A stretch of DNA of 64,000 bases from Cyanoderma ruficeps (taxonomy: Eukaryota > Chordata > Aves > Passeriformes > Timaliidae), in the NCBI GenBank assembly GCA_008694505.1, contig VZDJ01006585.1:10426847-10490846 (forward strand), given 5' to 3'. Numbering within the stretch: the stretch's first letter is position 1; every line of letters starts with the position of its first letter. Made by a program: the position numbers and the translations under genes. Under the pieces are notes generated by a model. It saw only the letters and a list, made by a program, of their open reading frames with translations. It was not told the origin of the DNA and made no database searches. Positions 1 to 13,400 of the stretch are shown here, in pieces.

Positions 1-85
1 TTTTGTTTGGGGTTTTTTGTTTGTTTGGGCTTTTTGTTTGCTTGATTTGTTGGGGTTTTTGGGTGTTTTTTGTTTTTTCTGCAGA
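1..85. repeat. T/G-rich low-complexity tract (GTTT-type)
   Basis: The window opens in a run of T tracts broken by GTTT and GGGG units. Similar tracts recur at about 361-408, 866-910, 3026-3095 and 59448-59605. They look like degenerate GTTT simple repeats. No gene or element boundary is visible here. Confidence 0.7.
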
Positions 86-3000
86 AAAGGAACCATATAA
101 ACTGGTGAACAAAGGTTTTCAGGATATACAAGATTTACAAACTCCATCAATGACTAGTTACACTTGAATATAAAAGCAAAATGAAACAAAAACCTATTAT
201 GCTGTTCTGAGAAATAAATCTGAATAAGCTTCTTGGAATATATCTGTTGTAGTTTCATCAGCTTTTTACTGAGATGATGGATTTCTGTATTAAGATATAT
301 GACAACCTATGTCAGTGTAGTCATTTGCTATGTGGAGAAGATCAGAATTTTTGTTATTGATTCAGGTTGTTTGTTTGGTTTTTTGGTTTTTTTTGTTGTT
401 TTTTTTTATGTACCAGGCTCTCCAAAAGTCTTCAAAATCTAAATCTATGGGCTAATTTTCAGAAGTATTACTTTTGAAAGGTGTTGATCATCCACCTATT
501 TTTTAATTATTAGTATTGTGGAAAGAGACTTGGTGTCTAATTCTGATCAAAAATATACAAGCTTCTGATCTTTAAGATTTATATAATTATAGATACTAAA
601 GAGAGAAGTACTGAGTAATCTCTGAAGAATGAGAAAAGTGCAAACTGTATTTTTTGGATTCCCCTCTTTTTTCCAGCAGTTCAGTTCAACATGTTATCGT
701 GCTGATAGTTCTCATCAAGACCACTTGTTCTACAGACTGTGTGTACATTCATAAACAAATTGTAGATTTTTTCTATAAATATCAGAAATTGATAATGACC
801 TACAGTGTCCAGGCAGCTGCTCATGGTTTGTTTTTGTATTTGTGTGGGTGAGTATGCTCTGTTTGGTTTGGGGTTGTTTGTTTAGGTTTCTTATTGGGGG
901 TTTTTGTATGTATTGTTAAAATAGTGGTTGCTTCTCTCTGGTAAAGCAAAAGGTTTATTTGGTTGCTTCATTTTGTTTATTTGGTTGGTTGAGTTATTGA
1001 AAAAAAATGAAAAAAATAGCATACCAACAAAACCAACCCAATCCCCCAAAAATATTCTGCAGAAAAGGAAAAGAATAATAGAGTTTAGCCCCAGTTATAC
1101 CTGGAAGGGATTATCACAGCTGGTTGTGGGCACATTCACAATGGCTAAACCCTAAAAATATCTTGTCATTGGCCTATAAAAAGGCCACTCTAAAAGTGTG
1201 ATTTACCCTGTGGAGGAGAGACTGTCTTAAGTCACCACATCTCCACCATGATACTGTGGGCTGGAATATCCCCATTATCATGAGGATAAACCCTCAAAAC
1301 AATTTACCTTTAAACTGAATTCTATGTCACCAAGTCAAATTCTTAAGTCCACTACTGAACCTTTTTTGTATTAGTAAATCTGAGAATATGTGAAAAGAGG
1401 ATTTGCCATACGGAGCCAGTCAGCCAATATAAATATTGACTGTGAGGAATATTTTGTAGACAGAGAGCCCTGGCACCAATCTAGGCTGAAATTGACTTTT
1501 GGAATAAATACTTTCCTCACTTCCTTTGGAAAAAAACCCCAATGAATTCTCATTCTCATAAAATGATATAACGTTTTTTTTTAACCTTGTTTGAAAATTA
1601 AAAAAAAAAATACAACCTGTCTGTAATATCCCCCATAGAATATTATTTTCTTATTAAGGAATTTTCACAGCTGTCACCTTGCATGAAAATAGCATAGCAA
1701 ACAGACTACAGGTTGGAAAGGAGAACTTGGATAAAGAGAAGGATGGAAGAAAATATTTGAATCTGAATGTGATACTGAGCAAACTCCAAGAATAAAACTA
1801 TCTGTTAAAGCTAGAAGGATTTGTAAAGATGTGATTCTCCTTGACAAATGCAACTCAAAACATAAGGTACTGAGCAGCCAAACAGATCTTTTATATTACA
1901 TTAGTGTAATATAGGAATTGATTTTCCTTCACTTGTCTTTTCAAAGCATTTCTAACTATGTTGTCTTTATCAGGTGCTGTATATAAACACCTTATTTGCA
2001 TTCTACTGTGACCTTTTAAGTTAAAGGTAGTTTCAAAAAAACGACCTAAGTTATGCTTACCAAATTTGCACAGATCCAAATAACTAGGTCACTGCAGCAT
2101 TTGTACACAGAGCCCAGCACTCCTACCAATTTCCACAAGGAGGCCATAGGGTAACAAGTTATACATCTACTAAAGCCTCATAAATCAATTTGAGAGCTGA
2201 TGTTATAGAGGTCAGCAGAGCGAGCATCTTCAGTGATCAGCGATAACCAGAAAAAGATCACCCACAAGACTGTGAGTTACTGAGGAATATTACTGAAACA
2301 AAGCATTCCAAAGGAGAATGTAAGAAATAGAATATTTTCTTTTGTTAATGCTGCGGAATTTCAAATGGTTTCTGTTTTAAGGCTGCAAAACAGAATCCTT
2401 AATGAAATTGTCATTTCTATTGAAACTGTGAGATAATACAATTGGTAGTCGTGACAGAGGAAAAAAGATATATGTATCAAAATACATAAATCACAATCTA
2501 TGACAAACACTATAAGGATGCAGTCATTTCCTAAGCATTGTATAGACCAAACATATAGTGTTATGTAGACTGTCACTGAGCAGCAGAGGTGAAGATTGTT
2601 GTTATGTATAGTCTTTGCCTCAGCATATTTTATCAGGTTAAATCCTGAGAAATTAGGAAGGACAATTGACCATGATTTGATCAGGACTTTTTGGACCAGA
2701 CGGCAGGGACAGATGGGTGAAAAAAGACAGTAATCAGGAAACGTGCTGCAGAAAAACAAACCAGAAGAGAAAAGGAAATTTTTGTGAAAAAAGGTGGAAG
2801 CAATACTTCCAAACTGTAGAAATGCAGTGGGGAGGAAAAAGATTTATTTTCCAACTTTTTTTTTGTCTTTATCGTTCATCAGTTCACACCTTTTTAAAAT
2901 ATTTATTTAATTATCTTGTTCCAGTTAAATCAAATATAAATTTAAGTGTAAAAATCACTTTTTTTTTCCCCCCCACGCATTCTCATCTCAAAGGAATGAT

Positions 3001-3930
3001 GAGAATTTTTTCCCAGGCTTTTGACTTTGTTTGTTTAGTTTTTTGTTTGTTTGTTTTCACCTGGGGTTTTGTTGTTTGCTTGTTTGTCTGCTTTTATTCC
3101 ATAGCTTTTAAATATTTTAGGTACAAATCTAAGTGCTTTAGCATACAGCATTTGTGGGGTTAAGCAGTGGGAAGTACAGACCTTACTCTCGAATTTCCAG
3201 GATCCATGGACCACCAGAGGGGAGTTTCAAAGGAAAAGTTTCAGTATGAATTAACATGTATGTTTCTAGCATCTTCCCAGTCCTTGATACCCAGGAAACA
3301 GAAGGCTTTTGAAGTTCATTTAGTGTGCATTGCTCTCAGCTGGATGAGAAATGCTTTAATTCATTTCTTTTCTAGAGCTGAGCCAAACTGAATAGTTTAT
3401 GGCATCTTAAACTGAATATTTATCTTCCTGTGATCCTCAGGAGAATTTAAGAAGGAGCAAAAATTTGCAACAAATTATTTTGATACGATCATTTTTCCCC
3501 TAACTACAACTGTCTTTCCTGAAGATTGGCCTTGAAAACCGAATGCAATCCAAGTCAATCAAGTACATCATCAGAAGTGGAATGTGTCTGAATTAATACG
3601 TGAATTGATGCTTTTGTTGACTATCATTTTCAAATTTTTTTTTTTTGTCCTTCTTGGAAAACAGATATCCATTACAGTATTTTTTCCATTATACCCCTTG
3701 TGGAAAAGGTATTTGTTAGATTTATGAGACACTGCTGAAAATTCATGCACGTATTCAAAAGAACAGAAGGTCATTGTATTTGAATGATATGCAAATAAGA
3801 AATAAAATAGTTGGTCATACTTCCATGAAAGTATGAGCCAGGTTCTGCAATGCATTGACTCTGTTATAAGCAGCTCTATCTGAAAGATTTAGGTATTGTG
3901 TAATTTTACTATATAAATCTTTAGAAACTT
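86..3930. other. Unique AT-rich non-coding DNA
   Basis: No transposon, RNA gene or convincing coding frame was recognised. The open frames present are all under 150 codons, include low-complexity translations (for example F/V/C-rich protein from the T/G tract near 3030), and match no family known to me. T/G-rich tracts occur at about 361-408, 866-910 and 3026-3095. Short host exons cannot be excluded by eye. Confidence 0.6.
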
Positions 3931-4106
3931 TATTGGGCTAAAATGCTAAAATTTTGGTTGCAGGGAAACTTCAGGGGCAACTTCTATGAAAAGAGACTAG
4001 GAGCTGCCCCTATGTCAGGAATAATCACCTCAAGCTGGTTCAAAGGTGGAACCACACCTGGCAAAGCTGAGCCTGTTATCTATGTTAGTAGCACCTCTGT
4101 GATATT

Positions 4107-4116
4107 ATATTTTAAA
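4107..4116 (+). promoter_or_regulatory. TATA-like element of the ERVL LTR
   Basis: An AT-rich TATTTTAAA-type stretch sits about 180 bases from the LTR start, at the position of the TATA box in this LTR type as I know it. The matching place in the inverted copy (about 41304-41315) reads CATATCTAAG on the - strand, so the box has decayed differently in each copy. Promoter activity is inferred. Confidence 0.4.
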
Positions 4117-4795
4117 GAGATGGTAAAAAATGTTGTGCAGCAGGTTTGAGAGAGGATTGAGAAATACGAGAGAAACAACCGTGCAGGCACCAAGATCAAA
4201 CAAGAAGGAGAAGGATGAGGTGCTTCAAGCATTGAAGCATGAAGAAAGCTGAGGTGACACATGGTGTCCCTCTGAAGCCCATGAAGGACAACAATGAAGC
4301 AGATATCCATCTACCTGCAGTCTGTGGAGGAACCTACAGTGGACTGTGTCAACCATGAATGAAGCTGCAGTTCATGGAAACCCCACACATGAACAGGTTC
4401 TTAACAGGAGACAAGGCCCATGGAGAGAAGCACAAATTGTTGTGGGTTTTTGAAAGAAACTGTGGGATCCATATTGGTGCAGTCTGTTCCTGAAAGTGTC
4501 TAAACTCTGTCACATGGAAGAAACCCATAATGAAGCATTGCCGCCCATGGGAAGGGATGTTGGAACAGTTTGGTAAAGACTGTATCCCGCTGGAGGGACC
4601 TCACACTGCTGTAGGGTACCAGTGTGAAGAGGAAAGACCAACAGACATGAAGCTTCATGAACTGACTTCAACCCACTTTCTCCAGGCCCCTGATATATGT
4701 GAAGGGAGGAGTTAGAGAAGTCAAGAAGAGTTGAGCTTGGAAAGAAGTGAGTTGGGAGAGGGTAGATGGCTTTAGAATTGTTTTTACTAACTAGA

Positions 4796-4801
4796 AATAA
4801 A
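4796..4801 (+). promoter_or_regulatory. Polyadenylation signal AATAAA in the ERVL LTR
   Basis: A canonical AATAAA lies about 185 bases before the LTR end, where the R/U5 border is expected. With the TATA-like box near 4110 this implies an R region of nearly 700 bases. The inverted copy has AATAAG at the equivalent place (40591-40596, - strand). Confidence 0.55.
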
Positions 4802-5020
4802 TCAAACTATATAGAATCCAATCTCTTTTGCCCATTTGCCCAGGTGAGTGAACTCCCTGTCTTTATTTCAAACCATGACTTTACTCAATTTTTTGTCTCA
4901 ATTTTGTCTCTCTGTTCTTTTGAGGAGGAGGAGTGATAGAGTGGCTTGGTGGGCACATGGTGGCTAGCCAGGGTCAGCCCGTCATAGAACCACAAACATT
5001 TTCAATATTTAGAATGCTAT

Positions 5021-5043
5021 TGTGCGCGCGCACACACACACAC
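5021..5043. repeat. Alternating purine-pyrimidine tract (CG then CA repeat)
   Basis: Twenty-three bases alternate strictly between purine and pyrimidine: TGTG, then CGCGCG, then a CA repeat. This is a CA microsatellite with a CG core, the type of sequence that can adopt Z-DNA under negative supercoiling. It starts about 35 bases after the end of the ERVL LTR. Confidence 0.85.
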
Positions 5044-5621
5044 TCTGGTGTCAGGAGCCTTCTCACTTGCTGAGGAACACACATTTTCCTTCCAGAAGGA
5101 TAGAATCAATGCCGGATTGGCTTTAAATTCATGGAGATCTTCACGGACTAATCCTTAGTGACTATAAATTCATGTTCATTACATGTAATCAAATTTTCAG
5201 TGCTAGAAAAACTTAAAATTATATGCCTTGCACAATCATTTGATAAGAAAGATCAAGGTAAGCTTTTTTCAGAAGCATATCCATCAGAGTTCAGACTGTG
5301 CTTTATATTGACACATATGAATACAGATTTAGCTGTTTCCACTTTCAAACAGATGTTTCATTTGTATACTGAATCATTTCACATAACTGATTCAGTATTA
5401 AAATTACAATAAAATACATAAGCGGTTTTTTAAGAGTTACCTGTTAGATCTTTAACCAATTTGATTTAAAACAAGAGTGGCTGAATAATAGCATACATTT
5501 CAGAATGTGCTGTAATAGGGAAAAAGTCAGTGTTAAAAATTTCCAAACTAGAAATATTAGTGGTTTTTGTATACATTGTCCTTCTTCCTAAACTGGGGGT
5601 TGGAATGGCTTATGCAGATAG

Positions 5622-5626
5622 AAAAA

Positions 5627-5658
<32 letters not shown>

Positions 5659-5663
5659 AAACA
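5622..5663. repeat. (CAAAA)n simple repeat
   Basis: A poly-A run is followed by five CAAAA units and a further A run. It is A-rich like a retroposon tail, but no element body is visible next to it. Confidence 0.85.
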
Positions 5664-8600
5664 CTAAAAGAGCTCTATTTTGCTGGATTTTAGTATAGGA
5701 TTGCTCTAATATTCCTACCAATTTGAATGCTACTCAACAGCCTACAGCAGATCTGCATTTTGATGCAAACAGTGTGATCTCAATCATTAGAGGTTTTAGG
5801 GTATAGGCTAGGGATTAATATTTATAGCTGCCTAGAGAAGTGGAAATTAATCTCACAGTGTATTTTAGGACTTGTTTTCATTCTTTATTGGAATGGAAAA
5901 AAAGAGAGATATAACAGAGTTCTGAAACACAGCTAAGACGCCTGAAACACTAAGCACCACTGAATATTGCATGTCTGTAAGGTTAAGTTTTCTGCTCTAA
6001 AGCGGAGAGGTCAAAAACATATCAGAGTTTTGATATCTTCTTCTTTCATCAAAATTCTTTTTCAGACCTGAGAGACAGGTTTTCAAACCATGACATTCTT
6101 CTGAAAAGAAAAATTGCCAATTCTCATCCACCACTGCACCATCCTTTCTCCCAGATCACTTCATAGCTCCCCAGTGAACTGAGGAAGATGTGTTGCAAGC
6201 ACTGTCATGCCATGAACCTTATAAGAATTTTACATTAAGTTAATAGTAAGAGAGATAGTATTGATTATGGTCTCTCTACCATCTATCTCTGTAGAAAAAA
6301 TATCTCAGACAAAGCACCAAAGAATCAGCGTTAATGGAATTATGTAACCACGAATAAAGACAAAGCAATGATAAGAAAGTTAAGAGATAGCATCAACATA
6401 TTCATAAATCTCAAGTTTCTGGATTTTAAATTCAGTTCCACAACCCCATTTCACCTCTTCTTTTAAAATGGTTCATTGTAAGGTAAAATCACGAAGGAAT
6501 ATGACATTTTCTTGTGAACATTAAAGTGAAAATATTTCTTTAATATAAACTTTAAAAGATAAAAAAAAAAGAAATATAGATGTGAAGGAATTAATTTTTT
6601 TGTTAAGTAAGTCAGGCACCTACATTTAAAACTTTGAGCAGTGAAGAAAATTCTCAATAAAGGAGGGATTCAGAAAGAAAAATCACTCCAAAAAACACCA
6701 GCAAAGCACAAATGTGGTTTCAACAATTTTTCCCTGGTTAATAAAAGGTTAGAATCACCTCCATATATTTTAAAGTTCAAAATTAGATAATCTTTAGCGT
6801 AATCATGACCTCATTTGTTTTACTCGCATTGTTTAAGAAAAGTAAACCAACTGTGCAAGGCAATGTGTTAGTCTGAACACTTATGAAACACAGTGCTCAT
6901 AAAAAAAATTGCAAAGTGTTAAATATTAAATAAAAACACCACTTATTTGCTTTTATGATGTATGAATTATTGCCCTGTTGGGGATCTGGAGTGATTGAGC
7001 AGCCAGGTGGGAATTTGTCCCTCAACCAAGACAACCTACCACGTCTTGCTTATATTTTGAACCAGCTGTAGTCTGAAAAGGTCCATTAGCTTCATGAACT
7101 GCCTCTGATAGGCCTGGGGATGAACTCTAAAAAGTTTACATATGTCTGTCTGTGTAAGTCTGCCCTTAAAATGGAAGTGCAAAACAACCTCTTCCATGGC
7201 AACTGCAGCAACAAAGTTTAACTCGTGTTTTATATTCCCATGTAATATACTGCCCATGACAACTTGACCTCAGAATTATCACTTTCAGCTTCTTCCCCTG
7301 TTCTTTCCAGCTCTTTCACAGAAATGCTGACTTGCTGACTTTTTCCTGGTGACAGAGATTACTTATATTTCAGTGAGTTCAGAAATCTGCTTGCTGTGAC
7401 TGATAGCCTGACTGTGTGAGCTGATACACCAGCCTAATAAAGTATTTAATTTTCCTCAATCTGTCATTTTTTTCTCGGAATCCAAAAGAACATTTTTTTC
7501 ATTTTGAGGCCATCATCATCTGCAACATTCAAATAAAATTGATCAGTTGCAAAGTTTTTGATGGCTAAAAGAGGAAAGAGTGTGATAGGGCAAAGGCAGT
7601 TTAAAAAAAGTTCTTAAAAACCCAGGAGAACCTAAGAAAAACATCAGAAGCTAATCCATAGAGGAAATTGCAGCTAGACACAACCCATTCACATTGCAAG
7701 TATCTTCCTCAGCAATGTCTAAGCCCTTTTCTCAGTTCTTGATCTAGAGTTCAGATTTCTTCACTAAAGAGCAGTCTCTCAACTACCTTTTGTGTAAAAC
7801 CACATATTAAGGGCATTTAGAAAGACAGTGGGACATCTGGGCTCCTTTTTTTTGCCCCCCATAACCTAATGTATAAAAATACCATGCCCCTTCACTGATT
7901 TCCATAATCAATAAATTAGAAACATTATGTTCTCTTCTTGTGTGTCCTTTTTTGTTGCTTACTTGTTTGGGGGGTTGGATTTGTATTTTTTTTTCTTACT
8001 TATTACTTCTTATCTAACAATATTAAGTAACTAAATATCCACAACTTTGCATTCAGCCTGTGTAGTAGTTTCCTGATAAAAATATTCCTAGGAAGTTAAA
8101 GATTTTTTTTTTTTTTTCAGCTGGAAAGGGCATTGAACCTAGCCATCTTTGACAAAGGCAAAGTCTCAGTCAGAGAGATGTTCTTAGAGCATGACTAACA
8201 CACAGTGACAAGACCTGACTCTTTACAAACTATCACTTACTTTTAAGTGTCATAACTGTCAGCCTATAAGTTATTCATGTCTTTTGGACTACTCTTCCTT
8301 CCTCCTATTGAAGCTATGTCACTATGCAGGAAAGAATTCAAGATTTATGAGGTTAGAAAGAGTGCTGAGAAGTGAATATAGATAAATATCTTTACAGCTG
8401 GAACATCTACTTCAAAGACAGGAACTCGAATTTCTCGGTTTTTATTCAGCCTGCTTTGACAGAGAAACATAGTTTATTTGATCATAAACATATTTTTTTT
8501 AAAAAAACTGGATTTCATATCAACCAGCGTGGACAGATATGTGAGGGTTCTAAGCTTATTTTTTCAAGCTTCATAAAGCTCCACAGGCTTAAAAGATAGG

Positions 8601-10029
8601 CCTTGCAACTGGGAAAAGAGATTGTGCAAGTTCAGTTTGCTAAGTTCTAGAGAATGAATTTAGGAGAGAGAATTTTTAAACCAGCAGTGGCTGAACTTCT
8701 GAGGATACATACTTCTTTGTCTTCATGTATCCTGGCCTGTAACCTCCTAAGTTCAAGTGCCATGCTTTCTACCTTGATTCCTAGTTCTTCCATCTCTGCA
8801 AAATAAAACCTCAGTAACATCTCATATTTCTTACAAGTTTTCCTCTTTATTACCCAGACTCTCTACTTTCCAAGCCACTCTAACACAGCTACAGAGTTTT
8901 TCAAACATCTGTACTATCATCCTTGTCAATTTGGTGAAGTGTAATTTCCTTCATGACCTACTTTCATGTTAGACACATGGCACCTTGCTCATCCAATCTT
9001 AGAAATCATTACTGTCTTGCTCCTGACAGCATGTAAACCACCATAGTTAATTCTCAAGTTTAAACAGATAAGCTCTCAGCCAAAGGCCAGTGCCCCAATC
9101 CATTTATCCCCTGAGAAAGAAAGGAAAATGAAATGGAACATACACCAATTTCTAATGCATTCTTTAAATCTTCCTGTGTTGAGACTATTGCACACAGACA
9201 AGTATGACTAGGCCTTTGCTGATACAATCTGCCCCCTGTGGGAATGTGTCAAATAAATACACTAGTGATGTCTACCTACTCCATGTAGGAGGCAAATCTT
9301 TGTGGTAGTTTAAGTGCATAAGTATCACTTGGGTTTTCAATGGCAAAGGGGATTATTTCATCTGTATTTCTGTCTGAGAGTTCCCTTCTGGAGAAGTTTT
9401 TGAACACACTGAGTGATTTAAAGCAGATTTAACGCAGGGGTGGAAATCTGAAAGATACCTTACTTCTAGTTTCACAGAAATAAGTGGATGGCTAGTGCTG
9501 GGATGGAGGTCTAATTACTTTCAAGCTGTCACAAAACAGTCTTTGCTACGTTGTCCTATTTCTTTGGGGAAAAAGATTTCACAATTTATTTTATTGAACA
9601 TAAGTTTACTGAAGATTTTGTATATTAAAATTAAATTGATTAATCAATGAAAAACACATATCTGTATAAACAAGACTTCATTACAGCCAGTACTCTATTT
9701 GCTATGATACAGAGGACTGCATCCTGACCTACTAAGGAAGTGAATTAATTTGTGCTTGTCTTTAATGTAGTAGTTTAGATTTTTATTCATTTACACTTTG
9801 TCTGTTTATATTTGAAAATAAATTTTTGACATTTTGTTCTCAATATATTTTTATAACATAGGTTTTAATGGTCTAAAACATGATTTTAAGATATTATGAG
9901 GAAGTAAATTTCTTTTTTAAAGAGCAGAAGGTTGATAGTTAATTTGGACCCTGTCTTTAGAATTTCCTAATGGCTATGACAATGGTTTCCTAATGCACAC
10001 TGTGTGATTTTAGTTGGTATCTCTATAGA

Positions 10030-10049
10030 TATCTCTATATATAGAGATA
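10030..10049. repeat. 20-base perfect palindrome
   Basis: TATCTCTATA is followed directly by its reverse complement TATAGAGATA. Another TATCTCTATA lies 12 bases upstream at 10018-10027, so the region is an AT-rich direct plus inverted repeat, probably a decayed microsatellite. Confidence 0.85.
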
Positions 10050-10295
10050 CTCAGCATTTCCACTGCACAGTTTGGATAACTTAGACACATCCATTGAGTT
10101 TCTCTATTCCTAACAGGGGTTTGACAATATCTAAACTGCAGTATCTCACTTTTAGGCACACCTAAGTTTTTCTAGATCTAGCTCAAAGAGTCTTAAATGA
10201 GTAATTAACAGATAAAGATACCAAGACCAATGAAAGCAAACTGAATTTGGAACTTTTTTCACCTAGAAAGGTAAATGTATGGTTTGAACAATTTT

Positions 10296-10480
10296 CTCCA
10301 CCAGGTCTGTGTCCTTCTTATGTTGGGGGCCCCTGGGCAGGATTCAGCACTCCAGGTGGGGTTTTGAGAGAGCAGAGTAGAGGGGAAAAGTCACCTCCCT
10401 CTTCCTGCTGGCCATGCTGCTTGTAATGCACTCTAGGATACATCTGGATATTTAGACCGTGAGTCTGCATTACACATTTC
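10296..10480 (-). mobile_element. CR1 LINE fragment (reverse transcriptase 3' part)
   Basis: The + strand carries the complement of the CR1 ORF2 segment near the end of the reverse transcriptase, including GCACTCCAGGTGGGGTTTTG and CAGAGTAGAGGGGAAAAGTC. Read on the - strand, an open stretch within 10318-10527 carries the CR1-like order QQEEGGDFSPLLCSLKTPPG. Both ends of the element are missing. The copy is moderately diverged and cannot encode anything functional. Confidence 0.8.
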
Positions 10481-13400
10481 CTAAGACAGTATTTTCTGTG
10501 AAGTATTATCTGTGTGTATATTTGCAACTAACTCTACATTTGGGGTTTCTACAAACAAACAGAATGTGAAAAAGCACACTTCATGGAAATTTATGTCAAT
10601 GAAAAATCATTTCATTTTTAGTCTTTAATATACAACTTTGAATAAGTTGTTCTCTTATTGCTAGAAAATAACTTATTGATAATACTAAGCAGATGTAACC
10701 ATGCAAAACAAAACTCTCTTTCCTTGCCTAAATGTTCTTTGTGTAACTTAATCACTTTAGATTGAATTTTCTAGCCCCTTTATAGTCTGCACTTTACCTC
10801 CAAACAACTTGCAAATCTGCTTTGGGATGCCTTCCTCTGATTCTCAGGCTGTACTCCATAATGCCAGTCCTGAGTTTTTGAAATCAGCTGCACAATGCTA
10901 GCAAACTTCACAGGAAAATTTGCCTTGTAAACAACTACCATCAAAACTTGAAAAAACAATCTGAAGTGGAGAAATTAGGTCCAAAGGCAGAGGTGGTGTT
11001 AGAGTAAGCAGCAGCATACTGGAGCCGTAAGGGAGATTTAAGAGGACTAGTGTAAATAGCACGTGTGTGCCTGGAGGCAGAAGAGTTTTTTTAAAAGGTC
11101 ACCCACAACTAAACATTGCTAGTGGACTTGAAATTGTCAATATATTTTTTGTAACTTACATGCTGCTTGGAACTCTATCTATACAGATCTCCATTACAAA
11201 AAACAAACAAACAAAAAAGTAGCCTTTTCACATTTTTCCTTAAGCATTGATTTAGACATTTAGGAGAATAACAATAAATTACAAAATCATATTGCAGGTT
11301 AATATAACAGTAAAAATGAAGCTGATATCCAGTCTGCTCCACATGGCTAAACAATATAGCTGCTACATAATGCTATATATCCTAAAATATTATTACCATG
11401 TCTTCTTAGAGGTTCTTTAATTTTCCTAAGAAATAAAAACATAGCATCTTTGAAAGATTTGCAGTAATACATACCCAGTCTATTATTTTCTATTAATTTG
11501 ATAATATCAGTTATATTATTTCTCTATTGGTTCAACCTAAATGTCTTAGTTAAAACAGCTCACAAAATCAAACTGAAACCTGAATCCAGTATAAATTCTG
11601 CTACTCTGATATACTATGTGTTCTAATAAAAGAATGAGGTTATACCCTGTATTCCTAGAACCAACTCTTGAATTATTATTTTTTAATGATATTATTTTAG
11701 TGGGAAATAAATTATAGGTTCCAAAGGAAATTTACCTACTTACTGTGTTTGTGAACTACCTGTGACTCCAGTCTGTTGAAGGTCTGTAGCCATAAGAGCC
11801 ACAGCCCGCAATTCGTCAGCTTGGAGGATTAACTTTTCTTGCTATTGTTTTAGCATCCATGCCATAGAATTAATGAAGTTGACACAAGAACATTTTTGAT
11901 TTAAAAAATCTTGCACCACGTTGATAAGTTTAACGGATAGCCCTGACCTTTAAATTATAACATGCATTCAATGAATCAGCAGATTAATAGGTCATCTAGC
12001 AAGCATGAGTTTTACCTCCAGTATATATAAAGAACAAACATCTAGCAATATCTTATCAGATCATTGGTAAAATACTCCACACTGTACAAATAAAACATTT
12101 GTTTATCCTATTAAAATGTCAAGCTTTATTAGCTACAGGAGGTCACCAGCTAGAGTTTCAACACATATGCATGTTAATTTACTGTGATATAAAGGTAAAC
12201 AAGAGAATGTAACCAATACATCTTGACACAAATTTATAGTCTCAAGTATTCCTGTTCTCAGGGGAATTAATAGCTGAATGTAGTTAAATATTAAATTCTT
12301 CTAGAAGTCCAATGCCTGTGAAATATATGAAGCCTGGCCCAATGTAATCTGTACTGTGGTCTCACACAGGCAGCATGCTAAACTAAAGTGAAGTGGGGTA
12401 AAAGAAGCTTATATTAAATGTACAAATAAAAAATGACCTAAATAAGTTAATACAATCAAACACATGACTTGTTTTACCTTTTTCTAAATAACTTTCTTTC
12501 TTATTAAACTGTATTTAACTGTCCCATAGTTTTCACTTCTAATTTCAATACAACATGTAGGAAGTCTTATATCAATACATTGATAAAATGTATATCAATA
12601 GAACCTTGACAAATAGGTAAAAGTGGCATTGTACAGAAACATTTATAAGCAAAGTGAGGCTTTGTTCATACAAAATAGCAACAACAAATCAGACAAACCA
12701 TGTAAAAACAACTCCAAAACCCACTAATTTCCACTAGTCCTGTTTCACAGAGAACAGAAAAGCTGATGAACTTTCAGCAAATGCTCCCTGTGGGAGCATA
12801 CTACCATTTACTTTCAGAGCCAAGGATTGAGAGAAGTTCTTAATAGAGTTAAACTTAGAAATGGAAAAAAGGAAAACAGGAGACTGAATAAGGTCCCATA
12901 CAACTGTTTCCAAAGGGGCAAGGATAGTCTGACATGGTCATCATGATGAAAAATTTTATTCTACAACTGTGGACATTGGTTGCAATAGTAAAGTTAAAAG
13001 ATACAATATTAAAACCTGCTGTGTTGAGCCTTATTACTTGCTGGAAATTATTGTCCCTAATATACCTTAAAATAGAAGAGCTGAATTTCTTCTGAAGGGC
13101 TAAATATTACAAAAGGATATTTACTACTGACAACCAGATGTATGCCATTTTTATCTCACTAATATACTACATATGACTAGTGTCCAAAAGGTTTATCCAC
13201 CAAATGAAAGTTTCTGTTATGATTTATAATCTCTTGAAAAGTATCTGTGAAAAGTAAGGGTAGACAGGTATTTTTTGATCTTAAGAAGATCACTCCTTTT
13301 TTTGTTATTACAAACAGGAGATGTTATTTATTTGTCCATAATACTATCTAGGGATCAACATAGTGCCAAAAACCTTGTGTTTCTTTTTTTCTCCTTTTTC

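Larger units (their letters stand above)
3931..4985 (+). mobile_element. Near-complete ERVL-type endogenous retrovirus LTR (solo)
   Basis: This is a long terminal repeat of about 1.05 kb from an avian ERVL-type endogenous retrovirus. The recognised layout is a 5' end starting near TATTGGGCT, a TATA-like stretch near 4107-4116, a GC-richer middle of degenerate units with CCCATGG and CTGGAG motifs, an AATAAA at 4796-4801, and a 3' end with the family-typical GAGGAGTGATAGAGTGGCTT followed by GGGTCAGCCCGTCA. The same sequence is found inverted at 40406-41459, and its middle at 24474-24968, which confirms a dispersed family. No gag, pol or env sequence lies beside it, so it is probably a solo LTR left by recombination. 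No clear target-site duplication was found: TAGAA occurs at 3922-3926 and follows the likely 3' end, but the 5' copy is not flush. The family name comes from memory of passerine repeats. Confidence 0.85.
5044..10295. other. Unique AT-rich non-coding DNA
   Basis: No recognised transposon and no convincing coding frame. A (CAAAA)n tract occupies about 5622-5663. A block at about 6990-7480 is somewhat less AT-rich and ends with an AATAAA followed by T-rich sequence (near 7436-7475), but I could not match it to a known LTR. A 20-base perfect palindrome is listed separately at 10030-10049. The rest holds only short chance frames. Confidence 0.55.

Noticed and set aside
3922..4990. TAGAA as target-site duplication of the 4 kb LTR
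   Set aside because: The 5' copy is separated from the likely LTR start by several bases, and a 5-base match is easily found by chance.
7036..7480. Possible LTR ending with AATAAA followed by T-rich sequence
   Set aside because: I could find no second copy in the window, no TG...CA ends and no TATA/CCAAT order; left as unidentified.
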